Source: M2408 sp044348665 (GTDB taxonomy: Bacteria; Bacteroidota; Bacteroidia; Flavobacteriales_D; Crocinitomicaceae). From it: a stretch of DNA of 25,415 bases. The stretch lies in NCBI GenBank assembly GCA_044348665.1, contig JBIKSI010000035.1, positions 1-25,415 of the forward strand, read 5' to 3'. The stretch's first letter is position 1. The number at the start of each line of letters is the position of its first letter. Position numbers and translations under genes: made by a program. Below, one piece after another: positions 1 to 7,503 of this stretch. The notes under the pieces are model-generated. The model was not told the DNA's origin. It was given only the letters and a program-made list of their open reading frames with translations, and ran no database searches.

Positions 1-111
1 TTTGATCAATTATATTTGGTTGCTTACGAATCATTTGCGAGTAAGGAAGAAGCAAGTGCTGCATTGAAATCATCTGCTGTTAAAGGTTGGATTTTTAAGT
101 ATGAGAAATAA
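1..111 (+). CDS. C-terminal end of a SPOR-domain protein (partial)
   Basis: Frame 1 is open from the window edge to a TAA at 109-111 and encodes 36 residues. They include YLVAYESFASKEEA followed by a short helix and a strand ending WIFKYEK. This is the typical second half of a SPOR (peptidoglycan-binding) domain: a strand, a 'gSF.s.eeA...l' helix and a closing strand with an aromatic 'WI' pair. SPOR proteins bind denuded glycan strands at division septa and are usually lipoproteins or membrane-anchored. The N-terminus lies outside the window, so the architecture is unknown. The assignment rests on one partial motif. Confidence 0.6.
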   Translation, partial: FDQLYLVAYESFASKEEASAALKSSAVKGWIFKYEK

Positions 112-149
112 TACTTATCAACATTTAATTTTCAAACAAAAAAATAGCT

Positions 150-157
150 TAATTTTG
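150..157 (+). promoter_or_regulatory. Putative -7 promoter element of dnaX
   Basis: TAATTTTG matches the Bacteroidota -7 consensus TAnnTTTG and ends 8 bases before the dnaX ATG, so any transcript would have almost no leader. No good TTTG -33 box is seen 19-21 bases upstream. AT-rich sequence makes chance matches common. Confidence 0.35.
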
Positions 158-165
158 TCATAGTT

Positions 166-1281
166 ATGAGTGATTACGTTGTTTCAGCCCGAAAATATAG
201 ACCGCAAACCTTTGAAACGGTTGTTGGTCAAAAATCCATTACGAGTACATTAAAAAATGCAATTAAAAACGAGCATCTGGCTCAAGCATTTTTGTTTTGT
301 GGTTCTCGTGGTGTGGGAAAAACAACTACTGCACGTATTTTAGCAAAAACAATCAATTGTTTTAACATTACAGATGAGGTAGAAGCATGCGATAAGTGTG
401 ATTCCTGCAATTCTTTCAATGAAGGTGCATCTTTAAATGTGTATGAATTAGATGGAGCGTCCAACAACTCGGTGGATGATATTCGTGTATTAATTGATCA
501 AGTGAGAATTGCTCCACAAATTGGAACTCACAAGGTTTATATCATTGATGAGGTTCACATGTTGACAAATCAGGCGTTTAATGCTTTCTTAAAAACCTTG
601 GAAGAACCGCCTGCTCATGCCATATTTATTTTAGCAACAACTGAGAAACATAAAATTATCCCAACGATTTTATCAAGATGTCAAATATTTGATTTCCAAA
701 GAATTAAATTAAGAGACATTGCAGATCACTTGATGTTTATTGCCACAAAAGAAGGGATTAATGCTGAATCTGAAGGTTTACATTTGATTGCTCAAAAAGC
801 AGATGGAGCTTTGCGTGACGCCTTATCCATTTTTGATCAAATTGTAAGTTTCGCAGGTAATAATTTGACTTACAAAGCAGTAATCGAAAATTTGAATATT
901 CTTGATTATGAATATTATTTCAAAATCGTTGAATATACCCAAAAAGAGGATATTCCATCTTGTTTGCTTTTATTTAATGATGTAGTTGAAAATGGATTCG
1001 ATGGTCATCATTTTATCAATGGATTAGCTGCTCATTTTAGAAATCTTTTGGTATGTAAGGATTTTAGAACAGCAAAATTGCTTGAGGTGGGTGAACAAGT
1101 TGAAAATCGATTTGTTGAACAAGCCAAACTTGTTGATTCTCAAATTATCTTACGAGCTTTGGCTATTCTTAGCAAAGCTGATGTTGATTACAAATCTTCA
1201 AAAAATACACGTTTATTGGTCGAGTTAGCCTTGATGCAGTTATGTTCATTGAAAAATGAGCATGAAAAAAAAAATCCCTAA
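166..1281 (+). CDS. dnaX: DNA polymerase III subunit gamma (zero-frame product of dnaX)
   Basis: This is the clamp-loader ATPase that loads the beta clamp and organises the replisome. Seen in the 371-residue zero frame: Walker A GSRGVGKT at 46-53; a four-cysteine zinc module at C65, C75, C78 and C81; Walker B with DEVH at 128-131; sensor-1 LATTE at 156-160; the SRC arginine-finger motif at 170-172; then the helical lid and collar domain. The frame ends at TAA 1279-1281, five bases after an A10 tract, with the tail HEKKNP. A bacterial DnaX of this phylum should continue into a tau-specific region, and that region is present immediately downstream in the -1 frame (1266-1889). The product as written therefore equals a gamma-like short form. 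The ATG at 166 directly precedes the conserved Y-RP-F--VVGQ start, so the N-terminus is sound. Confidence 0.95.
   Translation: MSDYVVSARKYRPQTFETVVGQKSITSTLKNAIKNEHLAQAFLFCGSRGVGKTTTARILAKTINCFNITDEVEACDKCDSCNSFNEGASLNVYELDGASNNSVDDIRVLIDQVRIAPQIGTHKVYIIDEVHMLTNQAFNAFLKTLEEPPAHAIFILATTEKHKIIPTILSRCQIFDFQRIKLRDIADHLMFIATKEGINAESEGLHLIAQKADGALRDALSIFDQIVSFAGNNLTYKAVIENLNILDYEYYFKIVEYTQKEDIPSCLLLFNDVVENGFDGHHFINGLAAHFRNLLVCKDFRTAKLLEVGEQVENRFVEQAKLVDSQIILRALAILSKADVDYKSSKNTRLLVELALMQLCSLKNEHEKKNP
1265..1274 (+). promoter_or_regulatory. dnaX: A10 slippery tract, probable dnaX frameshift or transcript-slippage site
   Basis: Ten consecutive A residues follow CATG. In the zero frame they read as GAA AAA AAA AAT, which contains an ideal A AAA AAA -1 slip heptamer. 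The -1 frame is closed upstream by TGA at 1263-1265 and open downstream to 1889, so the frame change must fall between 1264 and 1279, exactly on the run. Both non-tau frames stop right after it (TAA 1279-1281 and TGA 1283-1285), as known for the Thermus dnaX A9 slippage site. A short TCCC/GGGA hairpin (1301-1304 with 1310-1313) lies downstream but is weak. A one-base homopolymer sequencing error would look the same. Confidence 0.7.
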
Positions 1282-1889
1282 CTGATCGACCAGAAATTAT
1301 TCCCTTTCCGGGACAAAGTCTTAGAAAACAAGGAGCAAGTGTTCAAGCAAAAACACCTCCTCCAACATCGATTTTGAATCAAGTTAAAGTTGAACCGCAA
1401 AAAACAACTGTTCCACTAGGCAATTTAAATACTCAGCACCTTTCAATCAAGCAGATTCAACAAAAATCTAGCGAAACACAAACGGAGTCTGACACAAATT
1501 TCAATAATCGTGTGCATGAAAATTTCAGTTTGGACCAGCTAAAGATGGCATGGAAGCAATTGGCTTTTAAAATGAAGGAAAAAGGTTTGGAGAATTTATT
1601 TTTTGCCTTAAACAAACGTGATCCGAAAATTATAAATGATACTGATGTATATCATGAGTGTGATAATCAGGTGCAAATTGATATTATTCAAACTAATCTT
1701 TCCGAAATCATAGAATTTATTAGAGAAGCATTAAAAAATTACAGCATCCAACTTCATTTTCAAGTAATTGAAAGTCAGGAAGAAAACACAAAATTATTAA
1801 GTGGAAAAGATAAATTTTTAGCACTTTCTAAAAAGAATGCAAATTTATTTTCTCTCCAAAAAACTTTTAATCTGGACATTGATTTGTAA
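1266..1889 (+). CDS. dnaX: DnaX tau-specific C-terminal region, -1 frame
   Basis: The -1 frame from the A10 tract is open for 207 codons. It begins KKSLTDRPEIIPFPG, runs through a Pro/Gln/Thr-rich linker, and ends in a folded domain containing FSLDQLKMAWKQLAFKMKEK and a terminal KFLALSKKNANLFSLQ...FNLDI. That end is the characteristic C-terminus of Bacteroidota DnaX proteins (a '-kF--L--kNP-l--L---F-LD-' pattern). Joined to the zero frame it gives a 574-residue tau of normal length for the phylum. In characterised bacteria this region contacts the polymerase alpha subunit and the DnaB helicase. An independent gene starting at the TTG at 1374 is unlikely, because conserved-looking sequence extends upstream of it to the A tract. 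Confidence 0.85.
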   Translation, partial: KKKSLTDRPEIIPFPGQSLRKQGASVQAKTPPPTSILNQVKVEPQKTTVPLGNLNTQHLSIKQIQQKSSETQTESDTNFNNRVHENFSLDQLKMAWKQLAFKMKEKGLENLFFALNKRDPKIINDTDVYHECDNQVQIDIIQTNLSEIIEFIREALKNYSIQLHFQVIESQEENTKLLSGKDKFLALSKKNANLFSLQKTFNLDIDL

Positions 1890-1926
1890 TTCAAAAATAA
1901 AAAAACAATATCAATTCTAAATTGTG

Positions 1927-1934
1927 TACTTTTG
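1927..1934 (+). promoter_or_regulatory. Putative -7 promoter element
   Basis: TACTTTTG matches TAnnTTTG, 43 bases upstream of the CDP-alcohol phosphatidyltransferase ATG and past the dnaX stop. No convincing -33 TTTG is placed 19-21 bases upstream. Confidence 0.35.
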
Positions 1935-1977
1935 TGAACTGTCTATAGTGTCAGAACAATCGCTTCTTTATATTTAA

Positions 1978-2751
1978 ATGTCAAAACTTGCAAAGAAGGA
2001 TAAATTTTTGGATTTATCTGATTATGGAAGATCACCGGGGAAACTTTTCGCCAAACTCCTTAAAAACACACCATTTAACGCAATCCATGTAAGTTTGCTT
2101 TTTGCACTATTCGGATTAATTGCGGTATATTTTATGCTTCAAGGAAAGTATGTACTTGCAGGATTATTCTTAATCTTAAAATCGATCATTGATGCTGCTG
2201 ACGGAGAATTGGCTCGATTGAAAAATAAACCTTCTTATATCGGTAGGTATTTAGATAGTTTGCTCGATATTTTGTTGAACTTTATTTTCTTTACTACAAT
2301 TTCTTACATCACTAAAACTCCGTTCTATTTAGCGTTTATTGCTTTTTTCGCTTGCCAATTGCAAGGAACCTTGTACAATTATTATTATGTTATTTTGCGA
2401 AACAAGTCAGTTGGAGGAGACAGTACAAGCAAAATTTTTGAGTACAAAACACCAACAGCATTGCACGGAGAAAGTCAAAAGATTGTTAATTTTCTATTTT
2501 CGTGTTATTTGATTTTTTACGGAATTTTTGACAAAATCATTCATTTCATGGATCAAAATGCGCATCAAGGTTCAAAATCTCCAAAATGGTTTATGACTTT
2601 GATTTCTATTTATGGATTGGGATTTCAATTGCTAATAATTGCAGTACTTTTATCCTTAAATTACCCACAGATAATCATTCCATTTTTTATTTTTTATTCT
2701 ACTTTCATTGCTTTTTTTATCGTGATAAGAAAATTTGTCTTGAAAGGATAA
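1978..2751 (+). CDS. CDP-alcohol phosphatidyltransferase family membrane protein
   Basis: This is an integral-membrane enzyme that transfers a phospho-alcohol group from a CDP-activated donor to an acceptor alcohol during phospholipid synthesis. The family signature is complete: D72-A-A-D75-G76-x2-A79-R80-x8-G89-x3-D93-x3-D97, giving all four metal-binding aspartates. Several hydrophobic helices flank it (about residues 38-70, 97-125, 165-180 and 205-245). The length of 257 residues is in the normal range. The acceptor (glycerol phosphate, serine, inositol phosphate or another) cannot be read from sequence alone. The gene stands alone between dnaX and a convergent gene and has its own candidate promoter, so it is probably monocistronic. 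Confidence 0.85.
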   Translation: MSKLAKKDKFLDLSDYGRSPGKLFAKLLKNTPFNAIHVSLLFALFGLIAVYFMLQGKYVLAGLFLILKSIIDAADGELARLKNKPSYIGRYLDSLLDILLNFIFFTTISYITKTPFYLAFIAFFACQLQGTLYNYYYVILRNKSVGGDSTSKIFEYKTPTALHGESQKIVNFLFSCYLIFYGIFDKIIHFMDQNAHQGSKSPKWFMTLISIYGLGFQLLIIAVLLSLNYPQIIIPFFIFYSTFIAFFIVIRKFVLKG

Positions 2752-2768
2752 AATTTTTATTGGCAAAA

Positions 2769-2796
2769 AAAACCTTGACTTCTACGCCAAGGTTTT
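2769..2796. terminator. Bidirectional intrinsic terminator
   Basis: AAAACCTTG (2769-2777) and CAAGGTTTT (2788-2796) form a perfect 9-bp stem with a 10-base loop. The A-rich left flank and T-rich right flank provide a U-tract on either strand. It lies between convergent genes ending at 2751 (+) and 2802 (-), so it can serve both. Confidence 0.8.
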
Positions 2797-2801
2797 CGAT
2801 T

Positions 2802-3593
2802 CTATTTTTTTAGTACTTTACTAATATCATGTTTCAATCCTTCCCATTCCACAAGGTGCAATTTAATTGTTCCAACTGGAAGTTTTGCACGTACCAAGAT
2901 TGGAATTCTATTTTCATCATTTGTAATCCAAAAGTTTAGGTCATTTTCAGATTCAAAATAACGACCTTTTTGTGCTATTGGAATGAATTTTTTACATGAA
3001 AACTTCCCTTTTCTTATGTGAATCACTTCATCTCCCACATATTTTATCTTGCATGGCCAAATTTCATCATCCATAAAGCATTTAAACTCAATGATGTCTC
3101 CTTTTACCATGTTTTTAAAATCTAAGGTTCTAGCATAATAAAAAGAAGAAACCATGTCTTGTATTCCCATTGGAATTTTAAATTCCTTGCCCTCGCCATT
3201 GTCAACTTTTAATTTATCGTGCTTAAAAGCATAATCTTGATTGATTTTGTAACCTCCTTCGTCAACTCTTCTCACGAAAAACCAAGGGAAAACTCCTTTT
3301 TTGTCTACATAACTTTCGTAAACGTCATGTACTTTATAAAAAGCATTGAAACCTCCCAATGTTCTTCCTGTTCCTTTTAGATGCAATAAATCTCGGCCAT
3401 TGACTTTTTTACTTGTACTTTTAACCTCCATGATTGCTTCTCCAGCATCCACAAAACCATAGGTAACTCGATACCTTAATTTTTCTCCGACTTGAAATGA
3501 ATTGTTTGTTACACTTGGTAAAGAAACGTTGTCTGCACTTAACAATAAGAGCGAAAATGCAAAAATTCCAGAGATATAAACGAGCTTTTTCAT
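2802..3593 (-). CDS. DUF3108 domain-containing exported protein
   Basis: This 263-residue protein starts with a signal peptide (MKK followed by a hydrophobic core, residues 4-20). The mature part begins with FQVGEKLRYRVTYGFVDAGEA, the hallmark opening of DUF3108: a beta-rich periplasmic or outer-membrane-associated fold in which 'GE-L-Y-v-yg-i-aG-a' is strongly conserved. The segments on the DVYESY/VDEGGYKI and WITNDENRIPILVRAKLPVGTIKLHLVE lines match the second half of that family. No enzymatic function is established for it. The gene is downstream of and codirectional with the T9SS protein gene, 48 bp away, and may share its transcript. Confidence 0.8.
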   Translation of the reverse strand: MKKLVYISGIFAFSLLLLSADNVSLPSVTNNSFQVGEKLRYRVTYGFVDAGEAIMEVKSTSKKVNGRDLLHLKGTGRTLGGFNAFYKVHDVYESYVDKKGVFPWFFVRRVDEGGYKINQDYAFKHDKLKVDNGEGKEFKIPMGIQDMVSSFYYARTLDFKNMVKGDIIEFKCFMDDEIWPCKIKYVGDEVIHIRKGKFSCKKFIPIAQKGRYFESENDLNFWITNDENRIPILVRAKLPVGTIKLHLVEWEGLKHDISKVLKK

Positions 3594-3641
3594 GTTAATA
3601 ATATTTTTAAACAGAATATCAAAACTTATGCCAAAACTTAT

Positions 3642-5195
3642 TCATGCATAAGATAATGGGGGGTAAAATTTGATGATTTTTTGAAAAAATGATTCATCTT
3701 TGTGTTTTAATACGAGTAAATAATTTCCTGATTTTAAGCTAGAAAGGTTTAATGTTATTGGGTTTGAATTATGCTTTTGTTCAAAAACAATATTCCCCAG
3801 TAGATCAGTAATTTGTATTTCAAGGGATTGATTTTCAAAATTTTGAATCAACATTGTTTCTGAAAAAGGATTTGGAGAAACAAGAAATGGATGTTTCTTG
3901 AATTTATCTTCCAAATTTGCAGAATGATGCAGTAGTTCCAAGTAATCTCCAATTAGTGAAACGTCTAAATAATCACCCTGTGCTAAGGTTTGATTGATTT
4001 GTTTCCCTATTAGAACAGTAATGGAGTCTTTAAAATTTGCTGTGAATAGGAGATTAGGGTGGAGGTAGTTTTCCATCAACCAGTTGAATGAAGTAGACGA
4101 TCCACAAGTATATGTTTGTTCAAGGATGTTTTTACTTGCCAAAAAATACATGGAATCAATTGCGTTTTTATTAGGATGATTTTCGGGAATCAAGGATGAA
4201 ATCGCAGCTGTGTTTTGAATAATGATGCTGTGATATCGTGAACTCGCATTGTGACCATCAAGCCACCTGCCTTTGTTTATTTGTCCAGGCGAAATAGAAA
4301 ATCTCAGGTTTTCAATTGCCCTATTTAAATAAGAAACGTCATTGCTTAGCTGAAAAGCTCGAACTAGTCCCAAGACAGAAAAGCTATTGTAGTTGTAATT
4401 CGTATTAAATTTTAGGTTTTTCAAATAATTTCCAATTGAAATGACCGCATCTTTGTAGTGTTGATCGTTTAGGAAATAATATGCTTCATAAAGTGAGTTT
4501 GCAATTATTCCTGCGTCGAATTTAAACTCACCTGTTTCCTTATCATCAATAATCCATCCGTTTTGTAGTACATTAACTGAATCTGGTCCACAAGAATTCA
4601 AAAAATTTTGAATAATGGAAGAGAATGTCGGATCATTGTATGTTCGTAAATCGGGAAAAGGAAATGCGCCATTTGGTAATTGTTTAGTTAGCAAGGAATC
4701 AAATGTTTGTTTTGCCCATGTGCGATATAGGTTTTTGCGCACGAGGTCGGTTTCATTATTTGCAATCTTTAGCAGTCCAGAACCAAATTCCGCTGCGGTT
4801 CTTAGAAATATGGAATGGGGTTGATAAGTTGGGGGTTTTTGCCCTAAAGCTAATTTCCATAAATTAACATATGCTAGACTATCATTGGAAATTAATTGAC
4901 GTGAAAGTTCAAGTGCAATTGTTTCGCTTATCCAAGCTGTTTCTTCGGATAATGGTCTAAATTGTTCTAAACTTTCGGGAAGTCCAGCTTGATCGCCCAG
5001 GATGGATTTTAGTACTTCATTGAGAGAATCAATTTTATGTAAATCCTCGTTTTCAAGCTCCAATTCCAGTTGATCGATGATTAGAGCTAGCTGTGCCTCT
5101 TGTGACGCAGAAAGATTTTGTATTGCATTACAATCTTGACTTCGTCCGTAAAACGAAATAAAAGACGAAACTAAAACACATAAAAAAAGCCTCAT
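3642..5195 (-). CDS. Secreted protein with C-terminal T9SS sorting domain
   Basis: The 517-residue product has an N-terminal signal peptide (MRLFLCVLVSSFISFYG, cleavage near residue 20). A long, mostly helical body follows (about 25-430), with repeated helix pairs such as FSVLGLVRAFQL and SYLNRAIENL that suggest an alpha/alpha-toroid fold. It ends with a type A T9SS sorting domain starting near residue 437: SPNPFSETM, then LEIQITDLLGNIVFEQ, then LSSLKSGNYLLVL and a lysine-rich end. Proteins with this domain cross the outer membrane through the Por/Spr system and are released or surface-anchored. No catalytic motif is recognised. The last residues, FYPPLSYA, extend past the usual end of this domain and are encoded by a C6 run (G6 at 3658-3663 on the plus strand), so a homopolymer indel could have altered the very C-terminus. 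Confidence 0.8.
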   Translation of the reverse strand: MRLFLCVLVSSFISFYGRSQDCNAIQNLSASQEAQLALIIDQLELELENEDLHKIDSLNEVLKSILGDQAGLPESLEQFRPLSEETAWISETIALELSRQLISNDSLAYVNLWKLALGQKPPTYQPHSIFLRTAAEFGSGLLKIANNETDLVRKNLYRTWAKQTFDSLLTKQLPNGAFPFPDLRTYNDPTFSSIIQNFLNSCGPDSVNVLQNGWIIDDKETGEFKFDAGIIANSLYEAYYFLNDQHYKDAVISIGNYLKNLKFNTNYNYNSFSVLGLVRAFQLSNDVSYLNRAIENLRFSISPGQINKGRWLDGHNASSRYHSIIIQNTAAISSLIPENHPNKNAIDSMYFLASKNILEQTYTCGSSTSFNWLMENYLHPNLLFTANFKDSITVLIGKQINQTLAQGDYLDVSLIGDYLELLHHSANLEDKFKKHPFLVSPNPFSETMLIQNFENQSLEIQITDLLGNIVFEQKHNSNPITLNLSSLKSGNYLLVLKHKDESFFQKIIKFYPPLSYA

Positions 5196-5219
5196 AAAAT
5201 GAATTATGAGACTAATTTA

Positions 5220-5227
5220 CAAAAATA
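5220..5227 (-). promoter_or_regulatory. Putative -7 promoter element of the T9SS protein gene
   Basis: On the minus strand this reads TATTTTTG, matching TAnnTTTG, 25 bases before the ATG at 5195. It lies in the 45-bp gap after the upstream gene. No well-spaced -33 box is seen. Confidence 0.35.
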
Positions 5228-5240
5228 CTTTTAATTTGTT

Positions 5241-6326
5241 CTACCTTTTTTTCTTCAAAAATGGATTCATTGAAAATTCTGAATTCCTTTTTTGTTTTTT
5301 GGTAATTTTTGGAGTCTGATCAGTTGATTTCGTTTCTGTATGAGTTGCTTTCTCAATCTCATCGCCAGGAAGTTTTGCAATGTGCACATTTCCTCCACCA
5401 GGAGCATTCAAGTCACTTGGATCGTTCCATTTATTCTTAACATTTGCTTTCGCAAGTTTATTGTTTTTCTTATTAATGTATTGTAGGGTATATGATTTTG
5501 ATTCTTTATTATTAATTCCTACAACATCTTCGTTTACAATCCATTTTGAACCTTTCAACACCATCTCATCATAAGATAAATCTGGCACATAAAATTCATA
5601 CATACCAACCATACTTGGAGTTTCTGGTGACAAATGGTCATAAATAATACGTTTTCTTGTTTCATCATAACTTAGCGACATAAATGCCTTGTTAGAATGC
5701 TCGAAAAATAATCTTTTTTGTAAGCCGTCTGCGGTTTTAAAAATCGGACTTCCAAGTTTTACGCGATCACCTGTAAAGGAAAGAACATCAATAAGTTTAA
5801 TGTTACTCAGGGAATTATTTCCATCCCAACCTAAAACAGTGTACAAGGTTTTATTTCCTTTTTCAAATGGAATGATTTTGTAGTACAAAGCACCATACCA
5901 ATTTTTTTCATCTAAAATATCGTCTGGACGTCTTTGTAAAGCAACAGAATTATCAATTAATTCAATGGTTTTCCATTCTTTTTTCTTCTCGTCAAAACGC
6001 AAAACATAACAATAATATTTGTTTGTTCTTTCTTCTTGTTCTACGTTCCAATTGAATAATCTAAAGGAATTATCAGGACTTTTTATTGAACCCAAAGTTT
6101 TCAAATCTGAAAAAGGATATTCAAAGGCACCTTTCATTTGAATGGTTTCATGTAAAAATTCCTTAAAAATTAAATTTGCTTTTTCTTTTTCTTCATTTGT
6201 TTTTGAAGCCCTTAAGTCATTCAAATATTCTTTTAATTGTTGCTCTCTTTCAAATAGCAAACTATCAGTTTGAGCTGTGTAGCTCAAAGCAATGAAGATA
6301 AAAATGATATTTAAAATTGGTTTCAT
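5241..6326 (-). CDS. Exported protein of unknown function
   Basis: The 361-residue protein has an N-terminal signal peptide (MKPILNIIFIFIALSYTAQ, cleavage after TAQ). An acidic helical stretch follows (residues 24-60). The central part, about 65-250, is rich in beta strands and aromatic residues, with phrases such as FRLFNWNVEQEE and YTVLGWDGNN. The C-terminal tail, about 300-361, is strongly basic and low in complexity and ends in FLKKKR. I recognise the general look of a secreted protein family common in Bacteroidota but can give no function. It is codirectional with its neighbours, 45 bp upstream of the T9SS protein gene, which leaves open a link to the cell envelope. Confidence 0.7.
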   Translation of the reverse strand: MKPILNIIFIFIALSYTAQTDSLLFEREQQLKEYLNDLRASKTNEEKEKANLIFKEFLHETIQMKGAFEYPFSDLKTLGSIKSPDNSFRLFNWNVEQEERTNKYYCYVLRFDEKKKEWKTIELIDNSVALQRRPDDILDEKNWYGALYYKIIPFEKGNKTLYTVLGWDGNNSLSNIKLIDVLSFTGDRVKLGSPIFKTADGLQKRLFFEHSNKAFMSLSYDETRKRIIYDHLSPETPSMVGMYEFYVPDLSYDEMVLKGSKWIVNEDVVGINNKESKSYTLQYINKKNNKLAKANVKNKWNDPSDLNAPGGGNVHIAKLPGDEIEKATHTETKSTDQTPKITKKQKRNSEFSMNPFLKKKR

Positions 6327-6452
6327 ATATTTCTATAACGCAAAAATTGTTGCTAAGTTACACATTATTATGATTCTAGCATAATCTGTGCTATTTTTTA
6401 GATTAATCATCAAAAAGAACAGATTAATTTTGAGTGCATTATCATTTATTTG

Positions 6453-7451
6453 TCACAATTTATGTTTTTGATTGGGAGAAATATTTTCAAAATTCCACGC
6501 TAAGGTTTTTTCAAAAGCGTTTTTTCGCACTTTACAATCTGATATTGAGCATATTTTGCACGAGAAATCTTGACAAGGATCTGTATGAATAAACAATTCG
6601 ACTCGGTCGGAAAAATGGGAATTTATGAGTTTATCCAATTTTTCCATTTCATTATGTGCTTCTTCAACGGTGATGTAATAGGGGAGAGTAAGGTGAAAAT
6701 CTATGTGTAACATGGCACCGTAGCGAATAATTCTTAAGTTGTGAAGGTCAATCCAAGCAGGAATTCTTTGTTTTTGAATGTAATCAACCAATTCATGAAT
6801 TAATTTTTCATCGGCTTCATCCATGATTCCACTTACTGAATCTCGAATTATTTTAAACGCCGTATAGAAAATTACCAAGGAAAAAATAATGGCGATTCCA
6901 CTATCAATCCACTTAATATTTGTGAAATAAAGCAAGATTAAGCCAATAATAATTCCAAAAGTCGAATAAGTATCTGTTAATAAATGTTTTCCCGTTGTTT
7001 GTAGTACCAGTGAATGTGATTTTTTGCCTTTCTTTATTGCGTAAAGTCCTAGTGATAAATTGATTAGTGCTGTAATCAAAACAAGAATAATTCCGTAATC
7101 TATTTTGATGATTTTAGTATCGAGGAATAAATTTTGAAGGGCTTCCACGAAAATTACGATTCCAGCAGCTGCAATTAGCACTCCTTCAACTCCCGAAGTG
7201 AGAAATTCAGCCTTTCCATGACCGTAAGGATGTTCTTTATCTTTTGGTTTACTGACTAAATACAAGCTATAAAGTCCTAAGAAGGAGGCTACAATGTTGA
7301 CGATGCTTTCAAGTGCGTCCGAATAAATCGCAACTGATTTTGTTAAATACCAAGCGAAAATTTTTATGAAAAACAATAATAATCCAAAAAACACAATTAT
7401 TTTTTGAAAATTATAATTACTTTTATCTACTTGAATTTTAGGTGTGTTCAT
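6453..7451 (-). CDS. Cation diffusion facilitator (CDF) transporter
   Basis: This inner-membrane proton/metal antiporter exports divalent cations. It has 332 residues if started at the ATG at 7451. That start is preferred over a TTG at 7475 because a -7 promoter element (7463-7470) lies inside the longer version. Six membrane helices span about residues 17-220, with the conserved HPYGHGK loop at 74-80 and the H156-x3-D160 metal site in TM5. In TM2 the usual D-x3-D site reads D45-A-L-E48-S49, so the second aspartate is missing and a glutamate sits one residue earlier. A cytoplasmic domain follows. The C-terminal tail carries four cysteines (C293, C298, C301 and C306), a feature I associate with Bacteroidota members. 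The metal cannot be assigned with confidence (Zn, Fe or Mn). Confidence 0.88.
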   Translation of the reverse strand: MNTPKIQVDKSNYNFQKIIVFFGLLLFFIKIFAWYLTKSVAIYSDALESIVNIVASFLGLYSLYLVSKPKDKEHPYGHGKAEFLTSGVEGVLIAAAGIVIFVEALQNLFLDTKIIKIDYGIILVLITALINLSLGLYAIKKGKKSHSLVLQTTGKHLLTDTYSTFGIIIGLILLYFTNIKWIDSGIAIIFSLVIFYTAFKIIRDSVSGIMDEADEKLIHELVDYIQKQRIPAWIDLHNLRIIRYGAMLHIDFHLTLPYYITVEEAHNEMEKLDKLINSHFSDRVELFIHTDPCQDFSCKICSISDCKVRKNAFEKTLAWNFENISPNQKHKL

Positions 7452-7462
7452 TAATTCTGAAA

Positions 7463-7470
7463 CAAATGTA
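7463..7470 (-). promoter_or_regulatory. Putative -7 promoter element of the CDF gene
   Basis: The minus strand reads TACATTTG (TAnnTTTG), 11 bases ahead of the ATG at 7451. It supports that start over the TTG at 7475. No -33 box of good spacing is visible. Confidence 0.4.
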
Positions 7471-7503
7471 CACAAATTTTAGAGATAATAGTTTTAATGA
7501 AGT

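Noticed and set aside
1374..1889. A separate gene beginning at the TTG at 1374
   Set aside because: The same frame is open back to the dnaX A10 tract and its content is the tau C-terminal domain; a TTG start without a promoter is less likely than a -1 shift.
7452..7475. Extended N-terminus of the CDF transporter from the TTG at 7475
   Set aside because: The extension overlaps a -7 promoter element and adds residues without family resemblance; the ATG at 7451 fits better.
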